Assembly: GCA_955652855.1 (NCBI GenBank)
Contig: CATPCN010000240.1
Coordinates: 1-9,448 of the forward strand
Direction of reading: 5' to 3'
Source of the DNA: an uncultured Chthoniobacterales bacterium
GTDB lineage: Bacteria; Verrucomicrobiota; Verrucomicrobiae; Chthoniobacterales; UBA10450
DNA length: 9,448 nt
The notes beneath the pieces are model-generated. The model was not told the DNA's origin. It searched no databases and saw only the letters and a program-made list of their open reading frames with translations. This document shows, piece after piece, positions 1 through 8,124 of this stretch (positions are counted from its first letter, which is position 1; every line of letters starts with the position of its first letter). The position numbers were made by a program, and so were the translations under genes.

Positions 1-2
1 CA

Positions 3-1205
3 CCAGCGCAGTACCGACTCGTCCGCTTTCTGGCCGGAGACAATTTTCGAAATGTTTTCGCCGTCGCGGATGATGATCAAATCATCTATCAGTGGGCCGG
101 CGCCAGCTACCGGCAAATAGTCGCCTTTCGGGAACATTTTGTACCTGAGTTGATCCAGCTTGTTGAAAATCGCCGTTGCCCGCCGGAGGTAGTGAGGGTT
201 GCTAATAACCTGATCACTCATAACGCCGACAGGACGCCGGGAAAGGCTGCATTAACATCTACCCGACCCGATCGAGGACCCGCTATTAGCCAGCGGACCT
301 TCGGGACTGATGAGGAAGAGGCTTCCGGCATCGCTGAAGAAATCGCAGCGACGGAACCAGCCAAATGGGGTGACACCGCTGTGCTGGGACGCACCAGGGC
401 AATTTTGCAACCGGTGCTGAATGCCCTACGGGCCCGGTCAGTGAAGGCGTTCATCGTCACACGGCGCGATCGTTTCATCTCGCCGCAGTTCGTCTGGTTG
501 CAAACCTGTCTTGACCAATCGCTGCGTCCAACGGACAGGCAAGTCTTTACTGCCATGGCCGATGCAGCGAACCGAATCGCTGGGACCGAACTCGATGCTG
601 CCCTGCTTGCGGCCGAGGCTGAAGCGTCAGGCAACAGTTTTCTTGAGTACTGGGCTCTTGCGGCTAAGGCGTCTGACAATATGCTTGCATCGCGGCTTGC
701 GGAATTGGCGCTTCGCATCGTGCAATCCAGGGCAGCTTGGCGCGCGGTGGTTGATGAGGCTCTTCGTTGGTTGCCGGAAACCGCGGGAACAGCAAACGGT
801 GTAGTAACCGATGCGGCTGACGATAAGGCGGCCTGGGAAGTAGCCGCCCGTGCCATACGGGCCGAGAAGGGTGGCGCAATCGATTTGGCCGAGTTGCTAC
901 AAGGGTTGGCGCTTCGTCCAAAGGAACCCCCTCCCGATCCGGGCGCGGTAAGTCTCTTTACGATCCATTCTGCCAAAGGGTTGGAGTTTGAATACGTCTG
1001 GCTAATTGGTATGGCCGAAACCGTTCTTCCATCTTGGCAAAGTTTACAAACGAACGCTCGCCCCTCGGAGCTGGAAGAGGAACGCCGAAATTGTTTCGTG
1101 GCCATTACTCGAACTCGGCAAACCCTTGTTCTTTCGCGAGCCAGCCAGTACCGCGCCTGGCGGAAAGAACCATCCCGTTTCCTAGGGGAAATGGGCGTGC
1201 TGTAA
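3..1205 (+). CDS. UvrD/Rep-type superfamily 1 DNA helicase, C-terminal part (5' truncated by window edge)
   Basis: The frame is open from the first bases, so the true start lies outside the window; a TTG at 150 is not the start because helicase motif III lies upstream of it. About 400 residues are visible. Motif III is at residues 21-35 (VADDDQIIYQWAGAS), a motif IV-like segment at about 53-68 (LVENRRCPPEV), motif V at about 317-332 (TIHSAKGLEFEYVWL) and motif VI at about 358-372 (EEERRNCFVAITRTR), which carries the conserved arginines. Walker A and B would lie in the missing N-terminal part. The family uses ATP hydrolysis to move 3'-5' along single-stranded DNA. The C-terminal style (LPSWQ after motif V, RRNCFVAITR, PSRFLGEMG at the end) resembles helicases often encoded next to OLD-family nucleases, as in Gabija (GajA/GajB); that is recall and inference, since the upstream gene is not visible. 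It converges on the defence operon and is probably a separate transcription unit. Confidence 0.93.
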   Translation, partial: PAQYRLVRFLAGDNFRNVFAVADDDQIIYQWAGASYRQIVAFREHFVPELIQLVENRRCPPEVVRVANNLITHNADRTPGKAALTSTRPDRGPAISQRTFGTDEEEASGIAEEIAATEPAKWGDTAVLGRTRAILQPVLNALRARSVKAFIVTRRDRFISPQFVWLQTCLDQSLRPTDRQVFTAMADAANRIAGTELDAALLAAEAEASGNSFLEYWALAAKASDNMLASRLAELALRIVQSRAAWRAVVDEALRWLPETAGTANGVVTDAADDKAAWEVAARAIRAEKGGAIDLAELLQGLALRPKEPPPDPGAVSLFTIHSAKGLEFEYVWLIGMAETVLPSWQSLQTNARPSELEEERRNCFVAITRTRQTLVLSRASQYRAWRKEPSRFLGEMGVL

Positions 1206-1221
1206 AAGCAGCGCGTTGTGA

Positions 1222-4200
1222 TTATTCTTTTTCGAAGCCGTGCTGCCGGAACTTAAGAGCTTTGCAGTTCTCGGTCACGGTTCTAACGACCTGCTCACTC
1301 GCTCCGCCTGGAATCGTGCCTTCGATTTCCAGGACGACTTTAACGTCAGAGCCAACGAGCCCGGTAAGATGTGCGATTACTTCATCTGCGATCTGGCTAG
1401 CGTCCCGACCTGCCCGTTCGGGATCCAACTCGACGGAGCCGTGGAACCGACGTGGTAAAGGCGCTTTCTTCTTCTCCTCGCCAGCGTCGGCCTCGCTACT
1501 GGCATCTTGCTCTCCCGTCGCGCCACCCGCTCCGTCCGTAGGCGAATCGGGGCTACGCGTTTCAGCCTGCAGTTGCTGTCGCGCGATGTCCGGCTTTACA
1601 AGCAATCCAGGATCATCCCCATCGTAGATGGACACATTCTGGCCACCGCGGAGTCCGCGATATCTTCCAGCGGCTTCGTCATAACTCTCCGCGTAGGCGA
1701 ACGAATCTTCCGTCCAGGTGAGAAGTGTGAGGCCATCTCGGATCGCGTTGATCAACACTGACGGATTCGCTAGTCGCGGCAGGTAGATGTATCGGGCAAA
1801 ATCATCGACCAGTTGCTTTACTGCGACATGATTGCCGCGCCAGAGGGGCACCCGATCTAATTCCATTCGTAGGCGATTCGCACCGAGGCTCGGGATGAGC
1901 AGCTCTTCGCTGACGATCTTCCGACTGGCCCGAACCGCGAGGTTCTCGCTGCCAGAGAGACGCGATGCCTGCCATTCAATCGGAGCTTGGGGGCCGGCTT
2001 GCGTGGAAACGAGCAGCCACTGATACGTTTCAGGCAAACGCGCGGTGACGACACTGTCCGCCGATTTCTTTTGCGTTTCCGCTGAACGCACCTGAAATGG
2101 CGAGAGATCGAGGCTTTCCTTCTCATCGAGGATTGATTCCCACGCGAGATATTTTCGTGTCGCTTCATCCAAGTCTTGCAGGCGCACCTTGTCAGCGGCC
2201 AGAAAAACCAGCGTGTTTCGAAAGATGCGCGGCGTATTTCCACGTGTCTCAAGAATCGCTTTAGCACCGACTTCAGCGGCATTTGCAGGCTCCTTGGTGT
2301 AAGTGTCCTCAAGTCCCAGAACGACTAGGCGGGCATCGAGATCATCTGGTACATCGGCGCTGTTTCGCGGCATTGCATGCACCCGCGCGAAATTACCGCT
2401 CTTGGCAAGATCCTGGCGGAGACGGCGATCAATTTCCAACGCCACCTTGTCGCTCTCGCGCTTGAGCTGCTCAGCGCGGTCCTCGGCTAACTTTGTTACC
2501 GTTGGCTGAGTTGAGTACCAAACGCGCGGGCCATCCTGATACAAGTAAGTCGCAGCCGCGGTGAGGCGACGGAGCGCATCGCCAAAGTGAGCGGGCGATT
2601 CGCCCGGCATCACACAGCCAAGTTTCACTCGGCGATCTTCGATTCCATGGTGCGCCGCCGCCGAAGTAGGCGCCGATCCAAGATAGATTGTTCGCGCCAC
2701 ACGACGGGTAGCATGAAGTTTCCCAAGATTCGCGACTTCGCCGTCAATCCGGAGCGGAAGCGAGTTCGGTCCGTCCACATCCTTTTCGATTACTGGCACC
2801 CAGTTATCAGAGAGATATCTCGTTAGCTCAAACTGCACTCGCGGATCGTCGATCGGAATCATGCACGGCAGGATCATGGGATTCTTGTCGCCCTTTTCCC
2901 ATAAAGAGTGGATCACCGATGCCATAAGTCGCAACACGCCGCGCGTTCGTTGGAACTTCAGAAGCGTGGACCAATCAGCATACAATCGGTCGAAGATTTC
3001 AGGATGAATCGGATACGCAGCTTTCAGACGCGTTTCGTAGTCACTGTCGCGACATTCGGGCGGAAACTCTGCATGTTGCGCCCGATACAGGTCAGCAAAA
3101 GCTCGGGCAACGACATCGCGGTTCTTAAACTGATCGCCTGAAAGCGGCTCAAAAAGGCGTCGTCTTACGATTTCAAACCCTTCTTCCGCCGTAGCTGGCC
3201 GCCACGAGGATTCCAGGCGGCCGACGACATTCCGCAACCGATCAAGCGCCTCCCGTCCGCGGACACCGCCTACTTCAGTATCATCTGCTTGTGCATGCGG
3301 TGAAGTGCCAGTGTCGGACGCCGGGAGGGAGATAACGAGCAGGCAATTCCCTGCTAGCTTAGCCGACTCCGTGAGCGCCTGTGCGAAAGAAAACTGCGTC
3401 TCAAACCCGCCGGCTGGGAGATCGCTTTGATCGTGCAGTTGACGCGCGTAGGCCACCCATTCATCGATCAGGATCAGGCAGGGTCCGTGTTCTTTTAGTA
3501 ACTCCCGCAATAGATCACCAGGGCTTGTCGCATTCGCATCATCAGCGGCGATTTTGTTGAATGCTTTCTTACCACCAAGCTGGTAGGCGAGTTCGCCCCA
3601 GAACGTTCGGACCACGGTTCCATCCGGTTTGGTGCTCGGGGTACTTGGCGAAATCTTCGTGCCGACCAGCACTACCCTCTTAGCTTTTGGCAAACTTTTC
3701 ACGCCTGCCTTCGCCATAACAGCATCAACACCCGCCAAGTCTCCTGGCGTTGAACCGGAGAAAAGGTGATAGAGCGCCAGCATTGAGTGCGTCTTGCCAC
3801 CGCCAAAGTTCGTTTGAAGCTGAACGACGGGATCGCCACCCGTGCCGGAAAGGCGTTGAACCGCTCCGACAAGCATCCTTTCCAAGCTTTCGGTGAGGTA
3901 AGTGCGCCGAAAGAACTCTTTTGGATTCTTGTATTCGTCTGTGCCCTCGCCGAGATGCACCTGCCAGAGATCCGCGGCGAACTCCGCCTGTTGGTAGCGG
4001 CCGCTCGCGACATCTTTGTGCGGTGTGACCACTTCACGCCACGGCGGCAGTGCTGTGCCCGCTGCTGTCTCAATGAGCGAGCCGCCGGCCTTGCGCTTTT
4101 CGCCCCGCACCTGCTCATCGAACCGCAGGCGCAGCAGTTCCATCTTCATTTTTTCTAGCTCCGCCGATTGCGGAGCCGATACAGCCGCAAGAAGCCGACC

Positions 4201-4551
4201 AATGCTGTCAAAAACGCGATACGCGTCATCTGTGCTGAAGGGTTGCTGATGCGCCCACTTGTTGCGCACATCACGTAACTCACTCACGAGACTGCGTTCG
4301 GCGTGGCCGAGCGTCTTACGAAAAACCTCGTTCCATTGATTCCAAAGAACGCCGAGCAACATAGAAACATCCCACTCCGGCTCGCCTTTCTTTTTCACGA
4401 AGTTGAGCTGTTGTTGCGTGAGTGTGCGCTTAGTTTCCTCAAACCAATTATCGCTGTATTGCGCTTTTAGCTCTCGCTCGACGAACGGCCGCAAACCTTC
4501 GCGCAAAAGCTCCATAGCCTTACCAACTCGCTCATGATTGCTGATCGCCAT
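1222..4551 (-). CDS. Swt1-type HEPN domain fused to DUF499 AAA+-like ATPase (defence-associated)
   Basis: 1109 residues. Residues 1-125 form an all-helical domain containing RNKWAH, with R96 and H101 giving the Rx4H motif of HEPN ribonucleases; the context (ELRDVRNKWAHQQPFS) matches Swt1-type HEPN domains. A charged helical linker follows (about 129-157). The DUF499 ATPase core has a P-loop at 247-254 (TNFGGGKT, with T in place of the usual first G, apparently normal for the family) and a Walker B at 359-364 (LILIDE, D363/E364). A segment near 513-544 (YPIHPEIF, then FQRTRGVLRLMA) resembles the family's sensor-2 region. After a low-complexity acidic linker (about 997-1032) comes a small C-terminal domain (about 1033-1109) with HGSVELDPERAGRD. 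DUF499 ATPases are large defence ATPases related in general plan to BREX BrxC/PglY. It is the last gene of the operon, 12 bases after the methyltransferase stop, with a GGAA ribosome-binding-like stretch just before ATG. ATPase assignment is strong; substrate and RNase activity are inferred. Confidence 0.92.
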   Translation of the reverse strand: MAISNHERVGKAMELLREGLRPFVERELKAQYSDNWFEETKRTLTQQQLNFVKKKGEPEWDVSMLLGVLWNQWNEVFRKTLGHAERSLVSELRDVRNKWAHQQPFSTDDAYRVFDSIGRLLAAVSAPQSAELEKMKMELLRLRFDEQVRGEKRKAGGSLIETAAGTALPPWREVVTPHKDVASGRYQQAEFAADLWQVHLGEGTDEYKNPKEFFRRTYLTESLERMLVGAVQRLSGTGGDPVVQLQTNFGGGKTHSMLALYHLFSGSTPGDLAGVDAVMAKAGVKSLPKAKRVVLVGTKISPSTPSTKPDGTVVRTFWGELAYQLGGKKAFNKIAADDANATSPGDLLRELLKEHGPCLILIDEWVAYARQLHDQSDLPAGGFETQFSFAQALTESAKLAGNCLLVISLPASDTGTSPHAQADDTEVGGVRGREALDRLRNVVGRLESSWRPATAEEGFEIVRRRLFEPLSGDQFKNRDVVARAFADLYRAQHAEFPPECRDSDYETRLKAAYPIHPEIFDRLYADWSTLLKFQRTRGVLRLMASVIHSLWEKGDKNPMILPCMIPIDDPRVQFELTRYLSDNWVPVIEKDVDGPNSLPLRIDGEVANLGKLHATRRVARTIYLGSAPTSAAAHHGIEDRRVKLGCVMPGESPAHFGDALRRLTAAATYLYQDGPRVWYSTQPTVTKLAEDRAEQLKRESDKVALEIDRRLRQDLAKSGNFARVHAMPRNSADVPDDLDARLVVLGLEDTYTKEPANAAEVGAKAILETRGNTPRIFRNTLVFLAADKVRLQDLDEATRKYLAWESILDEKESLDLSPFQVRSAETQKKSADSVVTARLPETYQWLLVSTQAGPQAPIEWQASRLSGSENLAVRASRKIVSEELLIPSLGANRLRMELDRVPLWRGNHVAVKQLVDDFARYIYLPRLANPSVLINAIRDGLTLLTWTEDSFAYAESYDEAAGRYRGLRGGQNVSIYDGDDPGLLVKPDIARQQLQAETRSPDSPTDGAGGATGEQDASSEADAGEEKKKAPLPRRFHGSVELDPERAGRDASQIADEVIAHLTGLVGSDVKVVLEIEGTIPGGASEQVVRTVTENCKALKFRQHGFEKE

Positions 4552-4563
4552 ATATTCCGATCG

Positions 4564-7500
4564 CTAAAACTCCTGTTGCACCATACCGCCAACGGCGGGT
4601 GGTTGCTCTTTCCCTAAACGCATGATCTCAGGCCAGCTTTGGACGAGGCCGTTGTAGGCGAGCGCCTCGGCGGGGCGCTTTTTGCGTTCACAGAGCGTGT
4701 AAAGACGATAAGCCATTTCACGGGCCATTTCGGCCTTGGGGCCCAGCTTGGCAACCAGTTCCGCTGCTGCACCTTCGCCACCGCTCCCGAGCACGCGGAT
4801 CAGATGGTGGACAATTTCCCAAGCAGTAAGCCGCGGGTCGGTGGTCGGATCCCAGTCTGCAGCGAGTTCATCTGGCCGCAGCAGTCGCACCCTGCCGTGT
4901 TTGGATTCGAGGATTCCAGCCTCGGCCATGCCGTCTACGCTTGTGTTTTTGGACTTGGATAACTGCTCGGCTACGCCGTACTCATCATCACTGAAGCCCG
5001 ACTGCTCGAACCAGATCAGTGCCCAACGGCTATCGGCATCGAAATCGCCCTCCTGCTGGGCAAGCGCCTCGTCGAGGGTCTGGTTAATAAGCGCCAGCGC
5101 GTCGCGCACCGAGAGCGGCTTTCCCTCAGCGTCGAGCACCTTAGAGTAGTGTGTATAAACCGCCATGCCCGGACCGATGGCAGCCTGCGCCAAGTCAACT
5201 GGGGCGATATTGCCGCGCTGCAGGTTGGCAAGCGCAACTGGCAACTCGGCCTTGAGTGCGGTCACGAATTCGCGGCGGGTTGCTGTGGGCGCGTCGGTTT
5301 TTCGTGGCCGGCAGACGAGAACGATGCTCGAGGCGAGGGCGTTGGTGCCCGATGCAATCATGCGGCCCGCCCCCTCTGTTCGCATCGGCCAAGTTCCCGT
5401 AATTGCGAAACCAGCTCGAATCACGGCTTCAAGAAATGTGTCCCAACCTGTATTGGTAGTTCCCTCGTCATCATCGCTCTCGGTCTGCTTGAAGGCGTAG
5501 TAAATAGTGACTGGAAATGCCGGATGCGCCTGTTCGGCCAAGCGTCGCATAGCCTTCGTCATTCCATCGAGAAAGAACGCCTCCGCTTTCTCCTCGCCAC
5601 CATGTCGATGGGGTAAGGCGACAAGCTCCTCAGTTTTCGGAACGGTGAGCGTGGCAAAGAGGTCAGGGAACACAGGCTTTAATGATCGCCGCAGCCAGAC
5701 ATAGAAGAAGTCCGACAGATCGGCATAAGCGATGTTGTTGTAGTAAGGCGGATCTGTGCTGAAGACACAGACCTTGCCTCCGGCCACGGTAGTTTGCGCG
5801 TCGCACTGAGTCGCAACGCCAGCGGCGCAAGGCATAGCCAGTTCCAAATAATTACTGACTGAATTAGTGCAAGTGATTACATCACCGCTCGATTTTCCAA
5901 TCGGATTACATTCAGCAAAGTCCCACGTCATCGCAAGACCTTGGCGCGGCATGCAATCCCGGAGCGCGTTGTCTTTAGGAAGCCACGAAGTCAAATTCGA
6001 ACCGTAGTAGATCATCCGATCCAGCACACAAGCTAGGTAAGTACTTATGGCATCGGCATACGCAGTCACGCCATTACCGCCGGCCCGAAGAGGTGTCTTA
6101 TCGTTGGAAAGGTTTGCCGCCAGTGCATCGCGTTCAACCTTTTCACGTGCCTCCTGCACCAAGTCGGAGAACGTCGTCAGCGCAACGAGCTGCCGGGCGG
6201 TGAAAAGGTTGCCCCACCGCTCTAGCCCATAGGGTACGCAGGTGCCTCCAGTGAGACGCGCCGGGACGTCGCCCTCTGGCTTCCATTCTGGACTTCTGCT
6301 CCGCGCTAGCGTCTCCATCGCCGTGGTCGGCGACAAGAACACTCGTCCGCGCTCACCTTCGGCGACCATTGCCATAAGGCGCTCGCCCATTCGGCCAGAC
6401 TTCGCCTCGGCGCGGATGTACTCATATCCAATAGGCACGCCTGAAATTAAGCAGGTGAAGGCCTTTCGTTTTCCCGCTGAAGTTCCCGTCGTCGCTGCCG
6501 CGGTGTTCTTTGGTTTGCCAACCTTTACGGTAAAGCGATAGCTCCCATTTTCGATAACCGGTTCGACATAGACCTCCTTGCCAGCCTTAGTGGAAAGCAT
6601 GAACGTCGAAGCAAGCGGCACATCTACCTTAGCGAAGGCCGGGTTCGGGCTTTTTACCGTGCGCGCCCAAATCCAAGCGATGACGGTGAGCTTCTGTCCC
6701 TCGTATTTCTTCAGGTCTGGCCGCTCTTTTGCCATGGACGCTGTCACCTCAACCTTGGGGTAAAGGTCGCCGATGCGTTTCTCAGCTTCGTCCCGCATCC
6801 ATCGACCGTAGTAGCGCACATCCTCAGCGAGTCCCCGCGCGCCCTGCCACCCCCGATCTATAAGTGACTTGTCCTTGCGTGACTCAGGATTTACTGGCGG
6901 CTTAGCCGCAAAGTTGGACGGGATCTCGATTATTGCCTTGTTAATTAGCACTGCCACCGGATTCAGATCGCTAGCGTAGCTCTCCAAACCGAACCATTGG
7001 GCTGAGAGTGGCAGGCTCCCGCTTCCCGCGAATGGGTCGCAGAATGGCGGCAACTTCTGCCGATCGAACAACTCCTTTGCCCGCGGGTGGTCGGCATTTT
7101 CAGCACATGTCCGCCGCCAGCTCTGCCAGATTTCATCGCGCGCGGCCTCCAGCACCGCCCCGTTCATTGTGTTGTCCCACAGAACGAGATCTTCAATGAT
7201 GCCGAAGAGCCGCTGGCGTTCCTGGTCGGCCAAAGTGTCGTCGAGGGTTGGGGCCGGACCGGGTTCCGGAACCGATAGTCCAGTTCCTTTCGTCTTTTTT
7301 GCGAGGGCCGCCGCTTCCTCCCACAGCTTGAGACGAGCCTTGAGCGCGCTTTCAGCCTTGCGACGTAACTTTTGGTCCGAGCGGAGTACGTCCAAATAGA
7401 TCGAAGGGTCATCGACCATCTGCGCGAATATCACCGCCCTTGCCGCTGCCAACGGACGTTGAGCCCACCACTTATGGAACGAGGTCGGCCAACCTTTGGG

Positions 7501-7593
7501 AGCCTTTTGCTTTCTGCGCAGGGACTCCAAGTTGATAGCCTCCAGAGGCAACGCGACCTCAATGAGTTTCTTGCGCAGTTTGATCTGTTCCAT
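4564..7593 (-). CDS. DUF1156 domain-containing adenine-specific DNA methyltransferase
   Basis: 1009 residues. The N-terminus (KKLIEVALPLEAIN, then SFHKWWAQRPLAAARAVIFA, residues 9-57) is the DUF1156 signature. The SAM-binding motif I is DPFAGSG at 186-192 and the catalytic motif IV is DPPY at 614-617, which is typical of N6-adenine amino-methyltransferases. Motif I precedes motif IV by about 420 residues, giving an alpha-like order with a large insert that could hold target recognition. The region corresponding to the zinc ribbon of COG1743-type methylases has lost most of its cysteines (S315, F320, C381, S384). The expected role is to methylate host DNA at a specific site so that the partner proteins ignore it; the recognition sequence cannot be read from the protein. 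Its ATG follows the HEPN stop codon directly, and the DUF499 ATPase gene begins 12 bases after its own stop. DUF1156/DUF499 pairs are recurrent in defence islands. No nuclease domain is visible in it. Confidence 0.93.
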   Translation of the reverse strand: MEQIKLRKKLIEVALPLEAINLESLRRKQKAPKGWPTSFHKWWAQRPLAAARAVIFAQMVDDPSIYLDVLRSDQKLRRKAESALKARLKLWEEAAALAKKTKGTGLSVPEPGPAPTLDDTLADQERQRLFGIIEDLVLWDNTMNGAVLEAARDEIWQSWRRTCAENADHPRAKELFDRQKLPPFCDPFAGSGSLPLSAQWFGLESYASDLNPVAVLINKAIIEIPSNFAAKPPVNPESRKDKSLIDRGWQGARGLAEDVRYYGRWMRDEAEKRIGDLYPKVEVTASMAKERPDLKKYEGQKLTVIAWIWARTVKSPNPAFAKVDVPLASTFMLSTKAGKEVYVEPVIENGSYRFTVKVGKPKNTAAATTGTSAGKRKAFTCLISGVPIGYEYIRAEAKSGRMGERLMAMVAEGERGRVFLSPTTAMETLARSRSPEWKPEGDVPARLTGGTCVPYGLERWGNLFTARQLVALTTFSDLVQEAREKVERDALAANLSNDKTPLRAGGNGVTAYADAISTYLACVLDRMIYYGSNLTSWLPKDNALRDCMPRQGLAMTWDFAECNPIGKSSGDVITCTNSVSNYLELAMPCAAGVATQCDAQTTVAGGKVCVFSTDPPYYNNIAYADLSDFFYVWLRRSLKPVFPDLFATLTVPKTEELVALPHRHGGEEKAEAFFLDGMTKAMRRLAEQAHPAFPVTIYYAFKQTESDDDEGTTNTGWDTFLEAVIRAGFAITGTWPMRTEGAGRMIASGTNALASSIVLVCRPRKTDAPTATRREFVTALKAELPVALANLQRGNIAPVDLAQAAIGPGMAVYTHYSKVLDAEGKPLSVRDALALINQTLDEALAQQEGDFDADSRWALIWFEQSGFSDDEYGVAEQLSKSKNTSVDGMAEAGILESKHGRVRLLRPDELAADWDPTTDPRLTAWEIVHHLIRVLGSGGEGAAAELVAKLGPKAEMAREMAYRLYTLCERKKRPAEALAYNGLVQSWPEIMRLGKEQPPAVGGMVQQEF

Positions 7594-7596
7594 TCA
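7591..7596 (-). promoter_or_regulatory. Stop/start junction TGA-ATG coupling HEPN and methyltransferase translation
   Basis: Read on the minus strand, the HEPN stop TGA (7596-7594) is followed without a gap by the methyltransferase ATG (7593-7591). Such abutting codons usually mean that ribosomes finishing the first gene re-initiate on the second. The upstream purine-rich run coding for the KKM tail of the HEPN protein could act as ribosome-binding sequence. This ties methyltransferase synthesis to synthesis of the putative toxic RNase. Confidence 0.6.
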
Positions 7597-8115
7597 GGTC
7601 ATCTTCTTCTCAAGATATTCGACGAACTGCGTCGCGTCGTTATATAGCTGAAAGACTTCGTCTGCAGTCTTATCGCAACTAAATATAGCGAAGTTCTGAT
7701 GCACCATACAGTTGCGTAGGTGTCCGAGCTCTAAGAAGCGCGAGGCCGCGCTTTTCAGCTTTTCGTCCCCATTGACTTCGGCCTTCATCTCGGCCCCTAA
7801 CTCATCGCCAAACAAATTAAAGAACGTGTTGCAGCCGCTCGCCTTGTCCCACGTGAATAGTTTGAAGTATTGGCCTTCTATTGCCTTTCGTTTTACGAAC
7901 GACATCAACCCCGAGTCGCCGGCCGTCCTCTTAGCCATGAAGGCCAAGAGTATTTGGACGATCCGTTCCTCAAACAGACTCGCCGCCGCTAGAGCGAGGG
8001 TCTTTCGAAAGCTGTCCTCCGCGACCTGAAGATGCGATATTTCATTGTTCTTCGTCAGGTACTCAACCAAGGCTTGGTTGCCAGCGTACAGGCTCTCGAT
8101 GATTCCCTGCGCCAT
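7594..8115 (-). CDS. Stand-alone HEPN domain protein, RiboL-PSP-HEPN-like, predicted RNase
   Basis: 173 residues, predicted helical and soluble, with no signal peptide or membrane segment. The segment GHLRNCMVHQNF (residues 131-142) holds R134 and H139, the Rx4H motif of catalytic HEPN domains, with the usual polar N after R. Upstream features fit RiboL-PSP-type HEPN families: AAASLFEERIVQIL (44-57), SFVKRKAIEGQYFKLFTWD (72-90) and NLFGDE (100-105). Such proteins are metal-independent RNases in toxin and abortive-infection systems, working as dimers; activity here is inferred from the motif. DUF262 genes are commonly found beside small HEPN genes, and this gene follows a DUF262 gene by 6 bases, suggesting a functional pair. 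Its TGA stop abuts the methyltransferase ATG, so the two are likely translationally coupled. The exact HEPN subfamily (RiboL-PSP or MAE_28990-like) is less certain than the HEPN call. Confidence 0.85.
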   Translation of the reverse strand: MAQGIIESLYAGNQALVEYLTKNNEISHLQVAEDSFRKTLALAAASLFEERIVQILLAFMAKRTAGDSGLMSFVKRKAIEGQYFKLFTWDKASGCNTFFNLFGDELGAEMKAEVNGDEKLKSAASRFLELGHLRNCMVHQNFAIFSCDKTADEVFQLYNDATQFVEYLEKKMT

Positions 8116-8124
8116 GACAACCTA
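8116..8124 (-). promoter_or_regulatory. Ribosome-binding-like TAGG overlapping the DUF262 stop codon
   Basis: On the minus strand the DUF262 stop TAG is followed by G, giving TAGG with five bases (TTGTC) before the HEPN ATG. It is a short match to the anti-Shine-Dalgarno complement at usable spacing, and supports ATG at 8115 as the HEPN start. Weak on its own. Confidence 0.4.

Noticed and set aside
150..152. TTG as the start of the helicase gene
   Set aside because: The same frame is open to position 3 and encodes helicase motif III (VADDDQIIYQWAGAS) upstream, so the gene enters from outside the window.
218..1105. Long minus-strand open frame of 295 codons opposite the helicase gene
   Set aside because: Its translation is rich in S, A and R with no domain pattern, whereas the plus frame carries ordered helicase motifs III, V and VI. 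It is a shadow of the helicase codons.
1034..1627. Plus-strand open frame of 197 codons bridging the helicase end and the ATPase 3' end
   Set aside because: It overlaps two well-supported genes in other frames, is low in recognisable structure, and would cover the conserved C-terminal domain of the ATPase.
1857..2312. Minus-strand open frame of 151 codons inside the ATPase gene
   Set aside because: It lies fully within the ATPase coding region in another frame; its R- and S-rich translation is typical of a frame-shifted shadow.
3790..3813. ATPase P-loop taken as defective because the first glycine is T247
   Set aside because: The GGGKT core and the DE Walker B are intact, and TNFGGGKTH appears usual for DUF499 proteins, so loss of ATP binding is not supported.
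5149..5616. Plus-strand open frame of 155 codons inside the methyltransferase gene
   Set aside because: It lies opposite conserved methyltransferase sequence and has no recognisable motif or ribosome-binding site.
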